Source: Bacteroidia bacterium
GTDB taxonomy: Bacteria > Bacteroidota > Bacteroidia > 2-12-FULL-35-15
Assembly: GCA_030654175.1 (NCBI GenBank)
Contig: JAURXZ010000003.1
Location: 1-64,000, forward strand
Direction: 5' to 3'
DNA: 64,000 nucleotides
Shown here: positions 53,416 through 62,228 of the stretch, piece after piece
How the letters are laid out: each line of letters opens with the position of its first letter
Numbering within the stretch: the first letter of the stretch is position 1
The notes under the pieces: model-generated
What the model saw: only the letters and a program-made list of their open reading frames with translations
Told to the model about the DNA's origin: nothing
The model's database searches: none
Translations under genes and position numbers: made by a program

Positions 53416-54012
53416 CTATTTATTTTTACTTTCATTCCATGTTCTATACATATCCTGCTGTTTTGGCCTTCCAGCTTCTATTTCTCTTAAAGGTTCGCAG
53501 GGTTTTAAAGTAGCTTTACAATCTGCAGGTAATTGCTGATACAATTTTGTTCCCTGTGTTTTCCATTTGATCATTTCATCACTCACCTCTTTTACAATTT
53601 TTGCAGGATTACCAACCACTACCTTTCTCTCAGGAATGATCATATCTGCCGGAACAAAGCATAATGCTCCTATAATGCAATTATCACCGATCACCACATT
53701 ATCCATTACAACAGAGTTCATTCCCACCAACACATTTTTACCAATTGTGCCACCGTGTATAATTGCACCATGACCAATATGAGCGCTCTCTTTCAATAAA
53801 ACAGTTGTGCCGGGAAACATGTGTATTGTGCAATTTTCCTGCACATTACAACCGTCTTCAATAATTATTTGCCCCCAATCACCACGAATAGCAGCACCGG
53901 GGCCAATATATACATCCTTACCAATAATTACATTTCCTGTAACAGTTGCATTGGGATGAATAAAAGCACTTTCGTGGATTACAGGTTTATAACCGTTGAA
54001 TTCGTATATCAT
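53416..54012 (-). CDS. paaY: PaaY-like gamma-carbonic-anhydrase-family thioesterase
   Basis: 198 residues. Left-handed beta-helix of hexapeptide repeats (IHPNATVTGNVIIGKDVYIG...). The His ligands of the gamma-carbonic anhydrase metal site fall in CTIHMF and HIGHGAIIHGG. The C-terminal extension WKTQGTKLYQQLPADCKATL with CEPLREIEAGRP is specific to PaaY, which hydrolyses aberrant CoA thioesters formed during phenylacetate breakdown. paaJ and paaI follow upstream on the same strand. Confidence 0.88.
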   Translation of the reverse strand: MIYEFNGYKPVIHESAFIHPNATVTGNVIIGKDVYIGPGAAIRGDWGQIIIEDGCNVQENCTIHMFPGTTVLLKESAHIGHGAIIHGGTIGKNVLVGMNSVVMDNVVIGDNCIIGALCFVPADMIIPERKVVVGNPAKIVKEVSDEMIKWKTQGTKLYQQLPADCKATLKPCEPLREIEAGRPKQQDMYRTWNESKNK

Positions 54013-54016
54013 ATTT

Positions 54017-54041
54017 TATATTTGGGATTTTAGGATTTAGG
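54017..54041. repeat. Heptamer microrepeats (GGATTTT / GGATTTA), left flank of the four-helix gene
   Basis: Three to four GGATTTA-type heptamers on the plus strand, inverted relative to those at 54408-54446. Confidence 0.65.
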
Positions 54042-54395
54042 ATTTTTTGCTTTAGTTGTTCGGATCCCTGCTGAAAAAATTGAAACCAGCTCGTTTGCTT
54101 CTTTCATCAAAGACTCAATTTCATTATTATCACATTTAATCCCTAATTCTTTAATAAATTCAAGCCAAAATAATGTTTCATCAGCTTCTTCATCAACAAT
54201 TTTTAATTTATTCAAAAAATCCGCTCCCGATTTCCCTCTACATACTGCACGATAATTTGCCGCTACAGATGATGATGATTTTAAAATTTGATAAGTGATT
54301 ACATCTAACGATTTGCTTTTAGGTAAAGTATCTATAAATTTAAAAACGCGGATCGCAAACAATTTCGTCCTGTTTTTTAATTCTTCCTTAGTCAT
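54030..54395 (-). CDS. Four helix bundle protein (23S rRNA IVP/S23 family)
   Basis: 121 residues of the S23/four-helix-bundle family: FAIRVFKFIDTLPKS, YQILKSSSSVAANYRAVCRGKSGADF, KIVDEEADETLFWLEFIKELG and ANELVSIFSAGIRTTK. Members occur inside 23S rRNA intervening sequences and as free-standing genes in Bacteroidota; the function is unknown. It interrupts an otherwise contiguous paaY-paaJ-paaI set and is flanked by inverted heptamer repeats, one of which overlaps its 3' end. Confidence 0.92.
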   Translation of the reverse strand: MTKEELKNRTKLFAIRVFKFIDTLPKSKSLDVITYQILKSSSSVAANYRAVCRGKSGADFLNKLKIVDEEADETLFWLEFIKELGIKCDNNEIESLMKEANELVSIFSAGIRTTKAKNPKS

Positions 54396-54407
54396 AATTT
54401 TCTAACA

Positions 54408-54446
54408 ATTTTGAATCCTAAATCCTTAATCCTTAATTCCTAAATT
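54408..54446. repeat. Heptamer microrepeats (TCCTAAA / TCCTTAA), right flank of the four-helix gene
   Basis: Four to five TCCT[AT]AA heptamers on the plus strand, the reverse complement of the GGATTTA type at 54017-54041, so the gene sits between inverted arrays. Confidence 0.65.
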
Positions 54447-55655
54447 TTAACACTTCTCAATGATCACCGCATACCCTTGACCAAGGCCAATACACATAGT
54501 TATAAGTGCATACCTTTTATTCTGTTCCTGTAATTCAATGGCTGCGGAATTTAAAATACGTGCACCACTCATTCCTAATGGATGTCCTAGTGCGATAGCA
54601 CCACCATTCGGATTGATCCGAGAATCGTTATCTGCCAGTCCCCAGGCGCGTGTACACGCTAATGATTGTGCTGAAAATGCTTCATTCAATTCAATCAGAT
54701 CAATATCATTCATTGTTAAACCAGCCCGTTTCAAAGCCATATTACTTGCAGCAACAGGACCAATTCCCATAATACGAGGTTCAACACCTGCAACACCACT
54801 TGATACAATTCGTGCTTTAGGGCTTAAATTATATTTTTTTATTGCATCCTCAGATGCTAATAAAATAGCAGCCGCCCCATCATTCAATCCTGATGCATTG
54901 CCTGCTGTTACTGTTCCTCCTTCTTTACGAAATGATGCTTTTAATTTCGACAAACCTTCCAATGTAGTATCAGGTTTTATGAATTCGTCTTTATCGAAAA
55001 TTTTCGGTTCCCCTTTTTTTTGTGGTATTTCAACCCCAACAATTTCTTTTGCAAAACGTCCTTTTGATTGCGCTGCTGCTGCCTTTTGTTGACTCCACAA
55101 AGCAAATTTATCCTGATCTTCGCGATTAATTTTATCACGCTCCGCAAGATTCTCAGCTGTTTCGCCCATTCCATCAACACCATATAGCTCTTTCATTTTA
55201 GGATTTATGAAACGCCATCCAAAAGATGAATCAAATAGTTGCTGATCGCGCCCAAATGCAGAACCGGCCTTTGACATTACCAAAGGGCCGCGTGTCATGT
55301 TTTCAACACCACCGGAAATCATCAACTCCGTTTCTCCGATCATAATGCTGCGTGCTGCAGCCATAGAAGCCGACAAGCCGGATGCACACAAACGATTCAC
55401 CGTTTCACCGGGAACCGTATACGGCAAACCCGCTAGTAATAAAGCCATACGCGCCACATTACGATTATCTTCACCAGCTTGGTTTGCACAGCCCATGATC
55501 ACATCACCAATTTGTTTTACATCGATGGTAGTATTACGTTTTACTAATTCTTTTAAAACCAATGCAGCTAAATCATCAGTACGGATTGTAGATAATGTTC
55601 CTCCAAAATTTCCAATAGGAGTGCGAACTCCATCAATAATAAATGCGTTTTTCAT
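54447..55655 (-). CDS. paaJ: Acetyl-CoA acyltransferase / 3-oxoadipyl-CoA thiolase
   Basis: 402-residue thiolase. Nucleophile Cys90 (VNRLCASGL), His in GGAIALGHPLGMSGAR and second Cys in MCIGLGQGYA. The segments CANQAGEDNRNVARMA and GWRFINPKMKELYG...ETAENLAE are those of PaaJ/PcaF, which cleaves 3-oxoadipyl-CoA to succinyl-CoA and acetyl-CoA. With PaaI and PaaY nearby, a phenylacetate role is most likely. Beta-oxidation thiolase (FadA-like) is the alternative, since paaABCDE, paaK, paaG, paaH and paaZ are not in the window. Confidence 0.88.
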   Translation of the reverse strand: MKNAFIIDGVRTPIGNFGGTLSTIRTDDLAALVLKELVKRNTTIDVKQIGDVIMGCANQAGEDNRNVARMALLLAGLPYTVPGETVNRLCASGLSASMAAARSIMIGETELMISGGVENMTRGPLVMSKAGSAFGRDQQLFDSSFGWRFINPKMKELYGVDGMGETAENLAERDKINREDQDKFALWSQQKAAAAQSKGRFAKEIVGVEIPQKKGEPKIFDKDEFIKPDTTLEGLSKLKASFRKEGGTVTAGNASGLNDGAAAILLASEDAIKKYNLSPKARIVSSGVAGVEPRIMGIGPVAASNMALKRAGLTMNDIDLIELNEAFSAQSLACTRAWGLADNDSRINPNGGAIALGHPLGMSGARILNSAAIELQEQNKRYALITMCIGLGQGYAVIIEKC

Positions 55656-55675
55656 AGTATATTTTTTTTCACCAT

Positions 55676-55740
55676 ATGAACTCTAAGAAAAAAATCTTAG
55701 TGGAACTTAGTGTTTCTTAGTGCCTTAGTGGTAAATCCTT
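55676..55740. repeat. Microrepeats (CTTAGTG) with a small hairpin
   Basis: CTAAGA and TCTTAG flank an A-run, then CTTAGTG recurs three to four times between paaI and paaJ. Confidence 0.6.
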
Positions 55741-56167
55741 ATTTTTCTTCAAACCAATTTTTACTCGTTCTATAAACAGTGCCCTTAAAAAGAGCTACTA
55801 TTTTATCATTTTGATCTTTTACTTTTACTTGATATATCCCAATTTTATTCGAAATGCTTACTTCTTCAGCTACAGCTGTAATTACATCACCTTCTTTCAG
55901 CGATATGATATGTGAAATACTAGTTTCAACAGAAACGCTCATTCTTCCATGTGAGTTCGATGCAAAAGCCAATGCACTATCTGCCAATGAATATGTGATT
56001 CCCCCATGTGCAATCGCGAAGCCATTTAACATTTCCTTACGGATGGTCATTCGCAAAACACAATAACCTTGTCTGACTTCAACACGTTCGATTCCCAACC
56101 ACTGGCTGAACCAATCAGTGTCGAGCATTTTGCTCACAATTTTTTCAGGTAATGAATTATCTGCCAT
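55739..56167 (-). CDS. paaI: PaaI-type hotdog-fold thioesterase
   Basis: 142 residues. The hotdog motif MLNGFAIAHGGITYSLADSALAFASN contains the HGG and Asp catalytic positions of PaaI. It hydrolyses phenylacetyl-CoA derivatives to release trapped CoA. First gene of the paaI-paaJ-(four-helix)-paaY series on the minus strand. Confidence 0.92.
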   Translation of the reverse strand: MADNSLPEKIVSKMLDTDWFSQWLGIERVEVRQGYCVLRMTIRKEMLNGFAIAHGGITYSLADSALAFASNSHGRMSVSVETSISHIISLKEGDVITAVAEEVSISNKIGIYQVKVKDQNDKIVALFKGTVYRTSKNWFEEK

Positions 56168-56328
56168 CTCTTTAAATAAGGGTTGAAATGAATGCCAAAG
56201 GTATTCATTTTTTTGAAGAGGCTCTCTATGTTTTCTTTCCGGAAAAACACTTCTAAATTATTATCCCCCTTTTACTTTTACCTTTCAAATAATCGTTAAT
56301 TTTACAACAAATTAAAAATGAAACACAG

Positions 56329-57423
56329 ATGACAAATTCCACTATAAATATGACAAAAATTCACAATTTTAGTGCAGGTCCCGGGATACTACCTGCTGAA
56401 GTATTACAACAGGCTGCTGAAGCTTGTATCAATTTTGATAATCTAAATCTTTCATTACTTGAAATTTCTCATCGCAGCAAAAATTTTGAAGCCGTGATGG
56501 ATGAATCCAAAGCATTGGTAAAAGAATTGCTGGAGCTAAAAGATGGCTATCAGGTTTTATTCTTAGGTGGTGGTGCAAGTTTACAGTTTGCTATGGCTCC
56601 GTGCAATTTATTGCGTACTGATGGCACTGCAGGCTATATAAACACAGGTGTTTGGGCAAGCAAAGCTATTAAAGAAGCTAAGATCATTGGTAATACGGTA
56701 GTTGTTGCTTCATCGGAAGATAAAAAATTCAGCTATATCCCTAAAGGCTATGAAATACCTGCTAATTTAGACTATTTGCATATCACTTCAAACAATACTA
56801 TTTACGGTACCCAGATAAAAGAATTCCCAAAAACAGCGGTACCATTGGTTTGCGATATGAGCAGCGATATTTTTAGTCGCAAAGTAAATGGCAATGATTT
56901 TGCATTGATCTATGCAGGAGCACAAAAGAACATGGGGCCTGCCGGTACCACAATGGTAGCAGTTCGTGAAGACATACTAGGCAAAACCGGCCGTAAAATG
57001 CTCTCCATGCTGGATTATCAGGTACACATAAAAGGAGAGAGTATGTATAACACACCTCCTGTTTTCCCTATCTATGTTTCGATGTTAACATTGAGATGGT
57101 TAAAGAAAAACGGTGGTATTGCATGGATCGAAAAAATCAATCAGCAAAAAGCTGCTACGTTGTATAATGAGATTGACCGCAACTCTATGTTCATTGGTAC
57201 TACTGCAAAAGAAGACCGTTCAAATATGAATGTTACTTTTATCATGCACAAACCTGAATTGGAAGTTGAATTTGACAAATTGAGCAAAGAAGCTAATTTA
57301 AGTGGATTACGTGGTCACCGTGATGTAGGTGGATACCGTGCTTCTTTATACAATGCCCTTCCGCTGGAAAGTGTTAATGCATTGGTTGAAGTGATGCAGG
57401 CATTTGAGAAAAGATTTGCGTAA
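56329..57423 (+). CDS. serC: 3-phosphoserine aminotransferase
   Basis: 364-residue class V aminotransferase that converts 3-phosphohydroxypyruvate to phosphoserine. Start HNFSAGPGILP, SHRSKNFEAVMDE, the PLP lysine in IYAGAQKNMGPAG, and GLRGHRDVGGYRASLYNALP near the C-terminus are diagnostic. A second in-frame ATG at 56350 gives MTKIHNFSAGPG, a length closer to other family members, and may be the true start. No serA within the window. A strong terminator follows. Confidence 0.96.
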   Translation: MTNSTINMTKIHNFSAGPGILPAEVLQQAAEACINFDNLNLSLLEISHRSKNFEAVMDESKALVKELLELKDGYQVLFLGGGASLQFAMAPCNLLRTDGTAGYINTGVWASKAIKEAKIIGNTVVVASSEDKKFSYIPKGYEIPANLDYLHITSNNTIYGTQIKEFPKTAVPLVCDMSSDIFSRKVNGNDFALIYAGAQKNMGPAGTTMVAVREDILGKTGRKMLSMLDYQVHIKGESMYNTPPVFPIYVSMLTLRWLKKNGGIAWIEKINQQKAATLYNEIDRNSMFIGTTAKEDRSNMNVTFIMHKPELEVEFDKLSKEANLSGLRGHRDVGGYRASLYNALPLESVNALVEVMQAFEKRFA

Positions 57424-57441
57424 AACTCTTATTTTTTAATT

Positions 57442-57485
57442 AAAAACAGCCCTTTCTCATAAATGATGAGACCGGGCTGTTTTTA
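57442..57485 (+). terminator. Rho-independent terminator after serC
   Basis: AAAAACAGCCC (57442-57452) pairs with GGGCTGTTTTT (57474 onward). An inner CTCAT/ATGAG stem extends it. Confidence 0.85.
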
Positions 57486-57499
57486 TTAAATTATTTATT

Positions 57500-58120
57500 A
57501 TGAAAACAAAAATAGTAGTGATCTTTTTACTCGTTTCAAGTATTTTTAAAATACAGGCACAGAGCCAATGTTTTAAAGACTGTCAACAACGTGCCCGTAA
57601 TGAGTGGGAACAGTTAAAGGCCCGAGGTATAATTTCGATAGATTCAGCCTTGGAAATCAACCATAAAATACTTTTAAACCTAAAAGGTTGCGCTTTCCCA
57701 AACGCGCAACTGAAGAAACTGGATGATGAAAAATTTACAATTGAAGAGCTGAAAGGGAATGTTGTTTTTATACATTTTTGGTTTATAAACTGTGCCACGT
57801 GCATTGCTGAAATACCTTCCATTAATCAGTTACATCAGCTTTATGAAAATAAAAAAGTGAAATTTTTAGCCATTTCATTTAATGACAAAAATACCCTTTG
57901 GGAATTTTCAAAAAAACATGGTCCATTTGAATCGATACAAACATCAATTGAACAAAAATTGTTGGAAGAAAACTTTTGTGTTCTGGATGGTTATCCTATG
58001 AATTTGGTTTTAGATAAAAATGGAATTGTAATTGATGCCTGGTATGAACAAAATCCGGATAAGACCCAGCAAGAGGGATTTTATAACAAGGTTAAGCAAT
58101 TGATAGATGAAAACTTATAA
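57500..58120 (+). CDS. Secreted thioredoxin-fold protein (TlpA/ResA-like)
   Basis: 206 residues. The signal peptide (ending SIFKIQAQ) is followed by a Cys-containing N-terminal part (QCFKDCQQR, LKGCAFPNAQLK) and a redoxin domain with active site CATC (FIHFWFINCATCIAEIPSINQL) and the cis-Pro region DGYPMNLVLDKNG. It is probably a periplasmic thiol-disulfide reductant of the TlpA/ResA type; partner unknown. Confidence 0.85.
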   Translation: MKTKIVVIFLLVSSIFKIQAQSQCFKDCQQRARNEWEQLKARGIISIDSALEINHKILLNLKGCAFPNAQLKKLDDEKFTIEELKGNVVFIHFWFINCATCIAEIPSINQLHQLYENKKVKFLAISFNDKNTLWEFSKKHGPFESIQTSIEQKLLEENFCVLDGYPMNLVLDKNGIVIDAWYEQNPDKTQQEGFYNKVKQLIDENL

Positions 58121-58129
58121 ACAATAGAA

Positions 58130-58651
58130 TTAATAATTAATAAAGCCTACTGCATGTTTTTCAATGCCTTCAAGGGTATTTTGATCTTTTACATTCCCAT
58201 TTTCATCAAGCAACGATAAAACACTTGAAATTGGTAATTTATTGTGATAAACATGTAAACCCAAATAATGTAAAATTCCGGTTAAGTGATCCATCCCCCG
58301 TAAATTCCCTGCACGACCGCTGGAAACACCTACTAATCCCACTTTTTTTCCTCTAAGCAATTCAGGATGCATAGCATCAATAAAGGTTTTTAAAATTCCA
58401 GGGAAACTTCCATTGTATTCAGGGGCAATGATCACATATTTTTGTGAAGGGATAATATACTTATCCAAAATTTCCTGAAATTTCCCTGAACGTCTGCTAA
58501 ATAATTCATTGAAAGCAATATCAACAGGAACCTTTTCCAAAGATAAAATTTCAGAGCTAACTCCTTGTTTTTCTAGTATTTGAGAATACAATTGGGCAAT
58601 TTTAAGTGAATTGCTGTCTGGCCTGTTTGTAGCCGAAATAATAGTTATCAT
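58130..58651 (-). CDS. NADPH-dependent FMN reductase
   Basis: 173-residue flavodoxin-like reductase (SsuE/azoreductase superfamily). FMN-binding ISATNRPDSNSLKIAQ at the N-terminus, the conserved APEYNGSFPGILKTFIDA and VGVSSGRAGNLRG loops. It reduces FMN or quinone-like substrates; no partner monooxygenase nearby. It is convergent with the TlpA-like gene (9-bp gap). Confidence 0.9.
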   Translation of the reverse strand: MITIISATNRPDSNSLKIAQLYSQILEKQGVSSEILSLEKVPVDIAFNELFSRRSGKFQEILDKYIIPSQKYVIIAPEYNGSFPGILKTFIDAMHPELLRGKKVGLVGVSSGRAGNLRGMDHLTGILHYLGLHVYHNKLPISSVLSLLDENGNVKDQNTLEGIEKHAVGFINY

Positions 58652-58775
58652 TGAAATATATTATTAACAAAATCTGTTTGAAAACTCTTAATAAGTTTTC
58701 AATCCTTTTCCGGCTCAAAAACTGTATTTTTAATGAAAATTAATCAGACTACAAAGTAAGGTATTTTTTTTCATT

Positions 58776-59486
58776 ATGAATATAACATATTACGGTCATT
58801 CATGTTTTGGAGTAGAGGTTGGTGGCAAACACCTGCTTTTTGATCCTTTTATCAGTCCAAATGAATTAGCCAAAGGTGTTGATGTAACTACAGTAAAGGC
58901 CGATTATATCCTTATTTCTCACGGACACGATGACCATATTGCTGATGCAATAAGTATAGCAAGTCGTACAGGAGCTAAGGTGGTTTGTGCCTTCGAAATC
59001 CACACCTGGCTAAATAAACAAGGAATAAATAATACCCATCCAATGAATATTGGAGGTAAATGGAAATTTGATTTTGGGAATGTAAAATGTGTTTCAGCAG
59101 CGCATTCCAGCAGTTTACCTGATGGAACCTATGGTGGCAGCCCAATGGGCTTTGTTATTGAATCAACTGAAGGCAACTTTTATTTTGCAGGTGATACGGC
59201 CCTTACATACGATATGAAACTTATTGGTATTTATCGTACCATTAATTTTGCTTTTCTGCCTATTGGCGACAACTATACAATGGGTGTTGACAATGCAATT
59301 ATCGCTGCCGAATTTATTAAATGCCGCCAGATCATCGGTATGCATTATGATACTTTTGAAATGATCAAAATTGATAAAAAGGAAGCTGTAAAAAAATTCA
59401 TGCATGCAGGCAATGAATTAATTTTGTTTGATATTGGTGAAAGTAAATCGATAACAAGTGGAGCTTTGGATACGATCAACAGATAA
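58776..59486 (+). CDS. UPF0173 metal-dependent hydrolase
   Basis: 236 residues, metallo-beta-lactamase fold. The start ITYYGHSCFGVEVGGKHLLFDPF and zinc motif SHGHDDHIAD are those of UPF0173. Further ligands fall in AAHSS, FAGDTALTYDM and GMHYDTFE. Substrate unknown. It lies upstream of parA with a microrepeat array in between. Confidence 0.92.
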   Translation: MNITYYGHSCFGVEVGGKHLLFDPFISPNELAKGVDVTTVKADYILISHGHDDHIADAISIASRTGAKVVCAFEIHTWLNKQGINNTHPMNIGGKWKFDFGNVKCVSAAHSSSLPDGTYGGSPMGFVIESTEGNFYFAGDTALTYDMKLIGIYRTINFAFLPIGDNYTMGVDNAIIAAEFIKCRQIIGMHYDTFEMIKIDKKEAVKKFMHAGNELILFDIGESKSITSGALDTINR

Positions 59487-59494
59487 TATATAAT

Positions 59495-59590
59495 TTTAAA
59501 AATCAGAGAAATAGAGAATTGGAGAGTTGAACAAATCATCAAATTACCTAAATCGCTATATCACTAAATCACTAAATCTCTAAATCAACA
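59495..59590. repeat. Octamer microrepeats (AAATCACT type) before parA
   Basis: Purine-rich AGAGAAATAGAGAATTGGAG units are followed by CACTAAAT octamers that run to within 2 bp of the parA start codon. Confidence 0.65.
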
Positions 59591-59591
59591 A

Positions 59592-60407
59592 ATGGGAAAA
59601 ATAATAGCAATAGCAAATCAGAAAGGTGGAGTTGGAAAAACAACAACAGCTATTAACCTTGCAGCAAGTTTGGCTGTATTGGAATTTAAAACACTTTTGA
59701 TTGATGCTGATCCCCAGGCAAATTCTACCTCAGGAGTTGGATTTGATCCTCGTAATATAAAAACAGGTATTTACGAATGTATTATCGATGGTGTTGATCC
59801 AAAAGATACCATACTGCAAACCGAAACTCCTAACCTTTTTCTTTTGCCTGCCCACATTGATCTTGTTGGTGCCGAGATTGAAATGATCAATCTTCCGCAG
59901 CGCGAAAAAATGATGAAAATGGCTTTGGAAAAGATCAAAAATGATTATGATTTTATCATTATCGATTGTTCACCTTCACTGGGTTTAATTACTATCAATG
60001 CGCTTTCTGCCTCCGATTCGGTTTTAATTCCGGTACAATGTGAATATTTTGCATTAGAAGGTTTGGGGAAATTGTTGAACACCATTAAAATTGTTCAGTC
60101 CCGCCTTAATCCTGAATTAGCAATTGAAGGCATTTTATTAACGATGTATGATATGCGATTACGCCTGAGTAACCAGGTGGTAGAAGAAGTAAAAACCCAT
60201 TTTCAACAAATGGTATTCGACACCATTATTCAACGTAATACTAAATTAGGAGAAGCACCTAGTTTCGGACAGAGCATTATTATGCACGATGCAAGTGGAA
60301 AAGCTTCTGTAAATTATTTGAATTTAGCACGTGAAGTACTTCAAAAGAATGGGCTTACACGATTAAATGATGCAGAAAAAATTATTAAAGTAGAAGAAGA
60401 AAACTAA
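59592..60407 (+). CDS. parA: Chromosome partitioning ATPase ParA (Soj)
   Basis: 271 residues. The deviant Walker A is K11GGVGKTTT, with LLIDADPQANST (Walker A') and FIIIDCSPSLGL (Walker B). ATP-dependent DNA-binding dimer that moves ParB-origin complexes. Followed by parB after an 84-bp gap with microrepeats. Confidence 0.96.
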   Translation: MGKIIAIANQKGGVGKTTTAINLAASLAVLEFKTLLIDADPQANSTSGVGFDPRNIKTGIYECIIDGVDPKDTILQTETPNLFLLPAHIDLVGAEIEMINLPQREKMMKMALEKIKNDYDFIIIDCSPSLGLITINALSASDSVLIPVQCEYFALEGLGKLLNTIKIVQSRLNPELAIEGILLTMYDMRLRLSNQVVEEVKTHFQQMVFDTIIQRNTKLGEAPSFGQSIIMHDASGKASVNYLNLAREVLQKNGLTRLNDAEKIIKVEEEN

Positions 60408-60490
60408 TTTGATTTGATAATTTGATAATTTGAAAATGTGCTAATTTAATTTTCAAATCATCAAATCACCAAATCACCAAATTAAGAAAA
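60408..60490. repeat. Inverted microrepeat array between parA and parB
   Basis: The first half (AATTTGATAATTTGAAAAT and related units) is roughly the reverse complement of the second (ATTTTCAAATCATCAAATC, ACCAAATC), so the transcript could fold into one long imperfect hairpin. AATTTGAAAATGTGCTAAT is identical to part of 30480-30619. Confidence 0.7.
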
Positions 60491-60491
60491 A

Positions 60492-61406
60492 ATGTCAGTA
60501 AAAAGAAACGCATTAGGCAGAGGATTAAGCGCATTGTTGGAAAATTCGAAAACCGATATCACCAGCAATAATAAATTGGAAAGTGAAGGGAAAGTGGTAG
60601 GCGCTATAGCAAACATCGAAATTGCAAGTATTGAAACCAATCCATTTCAACCACGTACTAACTTTGAAGAAGATGCACTCAATGAATTAGCCTCTTCCAT
60701 AAAGGAGCATGGTATTATTCAGCCCATCACCGTTCGCAAATTAGGATATGACAGATATCAGTTAATTTCAGGCGAAAGACGTTTTCGTGCATCGCAGATA
60801 GCCGGGTTAACAACTGTACCTGCATATATCCGTATTGCCAATGATCAGGCGATGCTTGAAATGGCATTGGTGGAAAACATTCAACGCGAAAACCTTGACC
60901 CTATTGAGGTTGCGATCAGCTACAAACGACTTATTGATGAATGCTCTCTAACACAAGAACAACTTTCACAAAAAGTAAGCAAACAACGTTCAACCATTAC
61001 CAATTATTTACGTTTATTAAAGTTACCTATCGAGATTCAATTAGCGATCAGGAACAATGATATATCAATGGGTCACGCTCGTGCATTGATCAATATTGAA
61101 AATACAGACCGGCAATTAGATATTTATAATCAAATTGTGTTGAACAATTTATCGGTGCGTGAAGTTGAGGACCTCGCTCGTGGTGCCAAAACAGAATCAG
61201 CGGTAACTTCAACTAATAGTGCTTCTGCTAAAAAATCAACAAAGGGGAATTTATCTTTTGAACAATTAAAAGTGGTAGAAGATTTACGTGCTGTATTTAA
61301 TACTAAAGTGGGTATCAGTCGTGAAGTGAATGGAAAAGGGAAAATTGTTATTCCTTTTAAATCAGATAATGATCTAAAACGTATTCTTGATCTCTTAGAT
61401 GCTTAA
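60492..61406 (+). CDS. parB: Chromosome partitioning protein ParB (Spo0J)
   Basis: 304 residues. It opens RNALGRGLSALLE. The CTP-binding/ParB box is ITVRKLGYDRYQLISGERRFRA split across the NTase region, followed by ENIQRENLDPIE. The HTH region that recognises parS spans LSQKVSKQRSTITNYLRLLKLP and the C-terminal dimer domain follows FEQLKVVEDLRAVF. No classical parS (TGTTTCACGTGAAACA) was seen in the window. It overlaps the next gene by 8 bp. Confidence 0.95.
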   Translation: MSVKRNALGRGLSALLENSKTDITSNNKLESEGKVVGAIANIEIASIETNPFQPRTNFEEDALNELASSIKEHGIIQPITVRKLGYDRYQLISGERRFRASQIAGLTTVPAYIRIANDQAMLEMALVENIQRENLDPIEVAISYKRLIDECSLTQEQLSQKVSKQRSTITNYLRLLKLPIEIQLAIRNNDISMGHARALINIENTDRQLDIYNQIVLNNLSVREVEDLARGAKTESAVTSTNSASAKKSTKGNLSFEQLKVVEDLRAVFNTKVGISREVNGKGKIVIPFKSDNDLKRILDLLDA

Positions 61407-62100
61407 CACTAAATGGTATTCGGATTTGGTGGATTGGTTCTACTCGCCTTCAGGGAGGTCGGGAAGCGCATTCTTTTTCGTATTTATTTTTTTCTTTTTA
61501 TCCCCTGCATCAAACTTTGCGCAAGTAAAGGATACTGTAATAAATTCCAAAAAATCGAAAACGGTAAGCCAATCAAATCCACTTGAGAATGGTTATATAG
61601 AAGGGGATTCGCTCGGGCAGACAAAAGTCAAACCCAAAACCGCACCTGCCTACCATTCACCAAAAACATCTGCTTTAATGTCAACCATAATACCCGGCCT
61701 TGGGCAGGTATACAATAAAAAATATTGGAAGGTGCCTGTTATTTATGCAGGGTTGGGAGGATTAGCCTATTCGATCAATGAAAATCAAAAAAAATACCGC
61801 AAATATATTGATGCATATAAATTCCGAATTGATGGTGATTCTTTAACCATTGATAATTACCCCAGATATTCAGATGACAATTTGAATACCCTGCAACAAT
61901 ATTATAAACGTTTCCGTAATTTATCGGTGATAGGCTTTACCTTATTATATGTGATGAATATTGTAGATGCAAGTGTTGATGCACATATGTTCACTTTTGA
62001 CGTTGGTGATGATCTATCATTCCATATTCAGCCAACGTTCCTGAATATAGCTAATGCTAAAAATTACACCACCGGTCTTTCCCTAAATATTACGTTTTAA
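61399..62100 (+). CDS. DUF5683 family protein
   Basis: 233 residues. An N-terminal hydrophobic stretch acts as a signal or anchor (SAFFFVFIFFFLSPASNFAQ). The conserved DUF5683 core is SALMSTIIPGLGQVYNKKYWKVPVIYAGLGG, containing a GxGQxYN motif typical of TM2-like proteins, plus a second hydrophobic segment (VIGFTLLYVMNIVDASVDAH). In Bacteroidota it commonly follows parB. The start overlaps the parB stop, indicating translational coupling. Function unknown. Confidence 0.85.
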   Translation: MLNTKWYSDLVDWFYSPSGRSGSAFFFVFIFFFLSPASNFAQVKDTVINSKKSKTVSQSNPLENGYIEGDSLGQTKVKPKTAPAYHSPKTSALMSTIIPGLGQVYNKKYWKVPVIYAGLGGLAYSINENQKKYRKYIDAYKFRIDGDSLTIDNYPRYSDDNLNTLQQYYKRFRNLSVIGFTLLYVMNIVDASVDAHMFTFDVGDDLSFHIQPTFLNIANAKNYTTGLSLNITF

Positions 62101-62228
62101 TTTCTATCAACAAATTACTCCCAGGAATAAAAAAGTTCTTTTAAACTCATTACACTTATCATAGTTTTTTGAAATCAGTATCTATAACTTCGTATATCAA
62201 TTATACCATTTGAATACAGGGTTAAATC

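Noticed and set aside
59592-61406. Search for a canonical parS site near parAB
   Set aside because: I saw no TGTTTCACGTGAAACA-like 16-mer in the window; reading by eye may miss variants.
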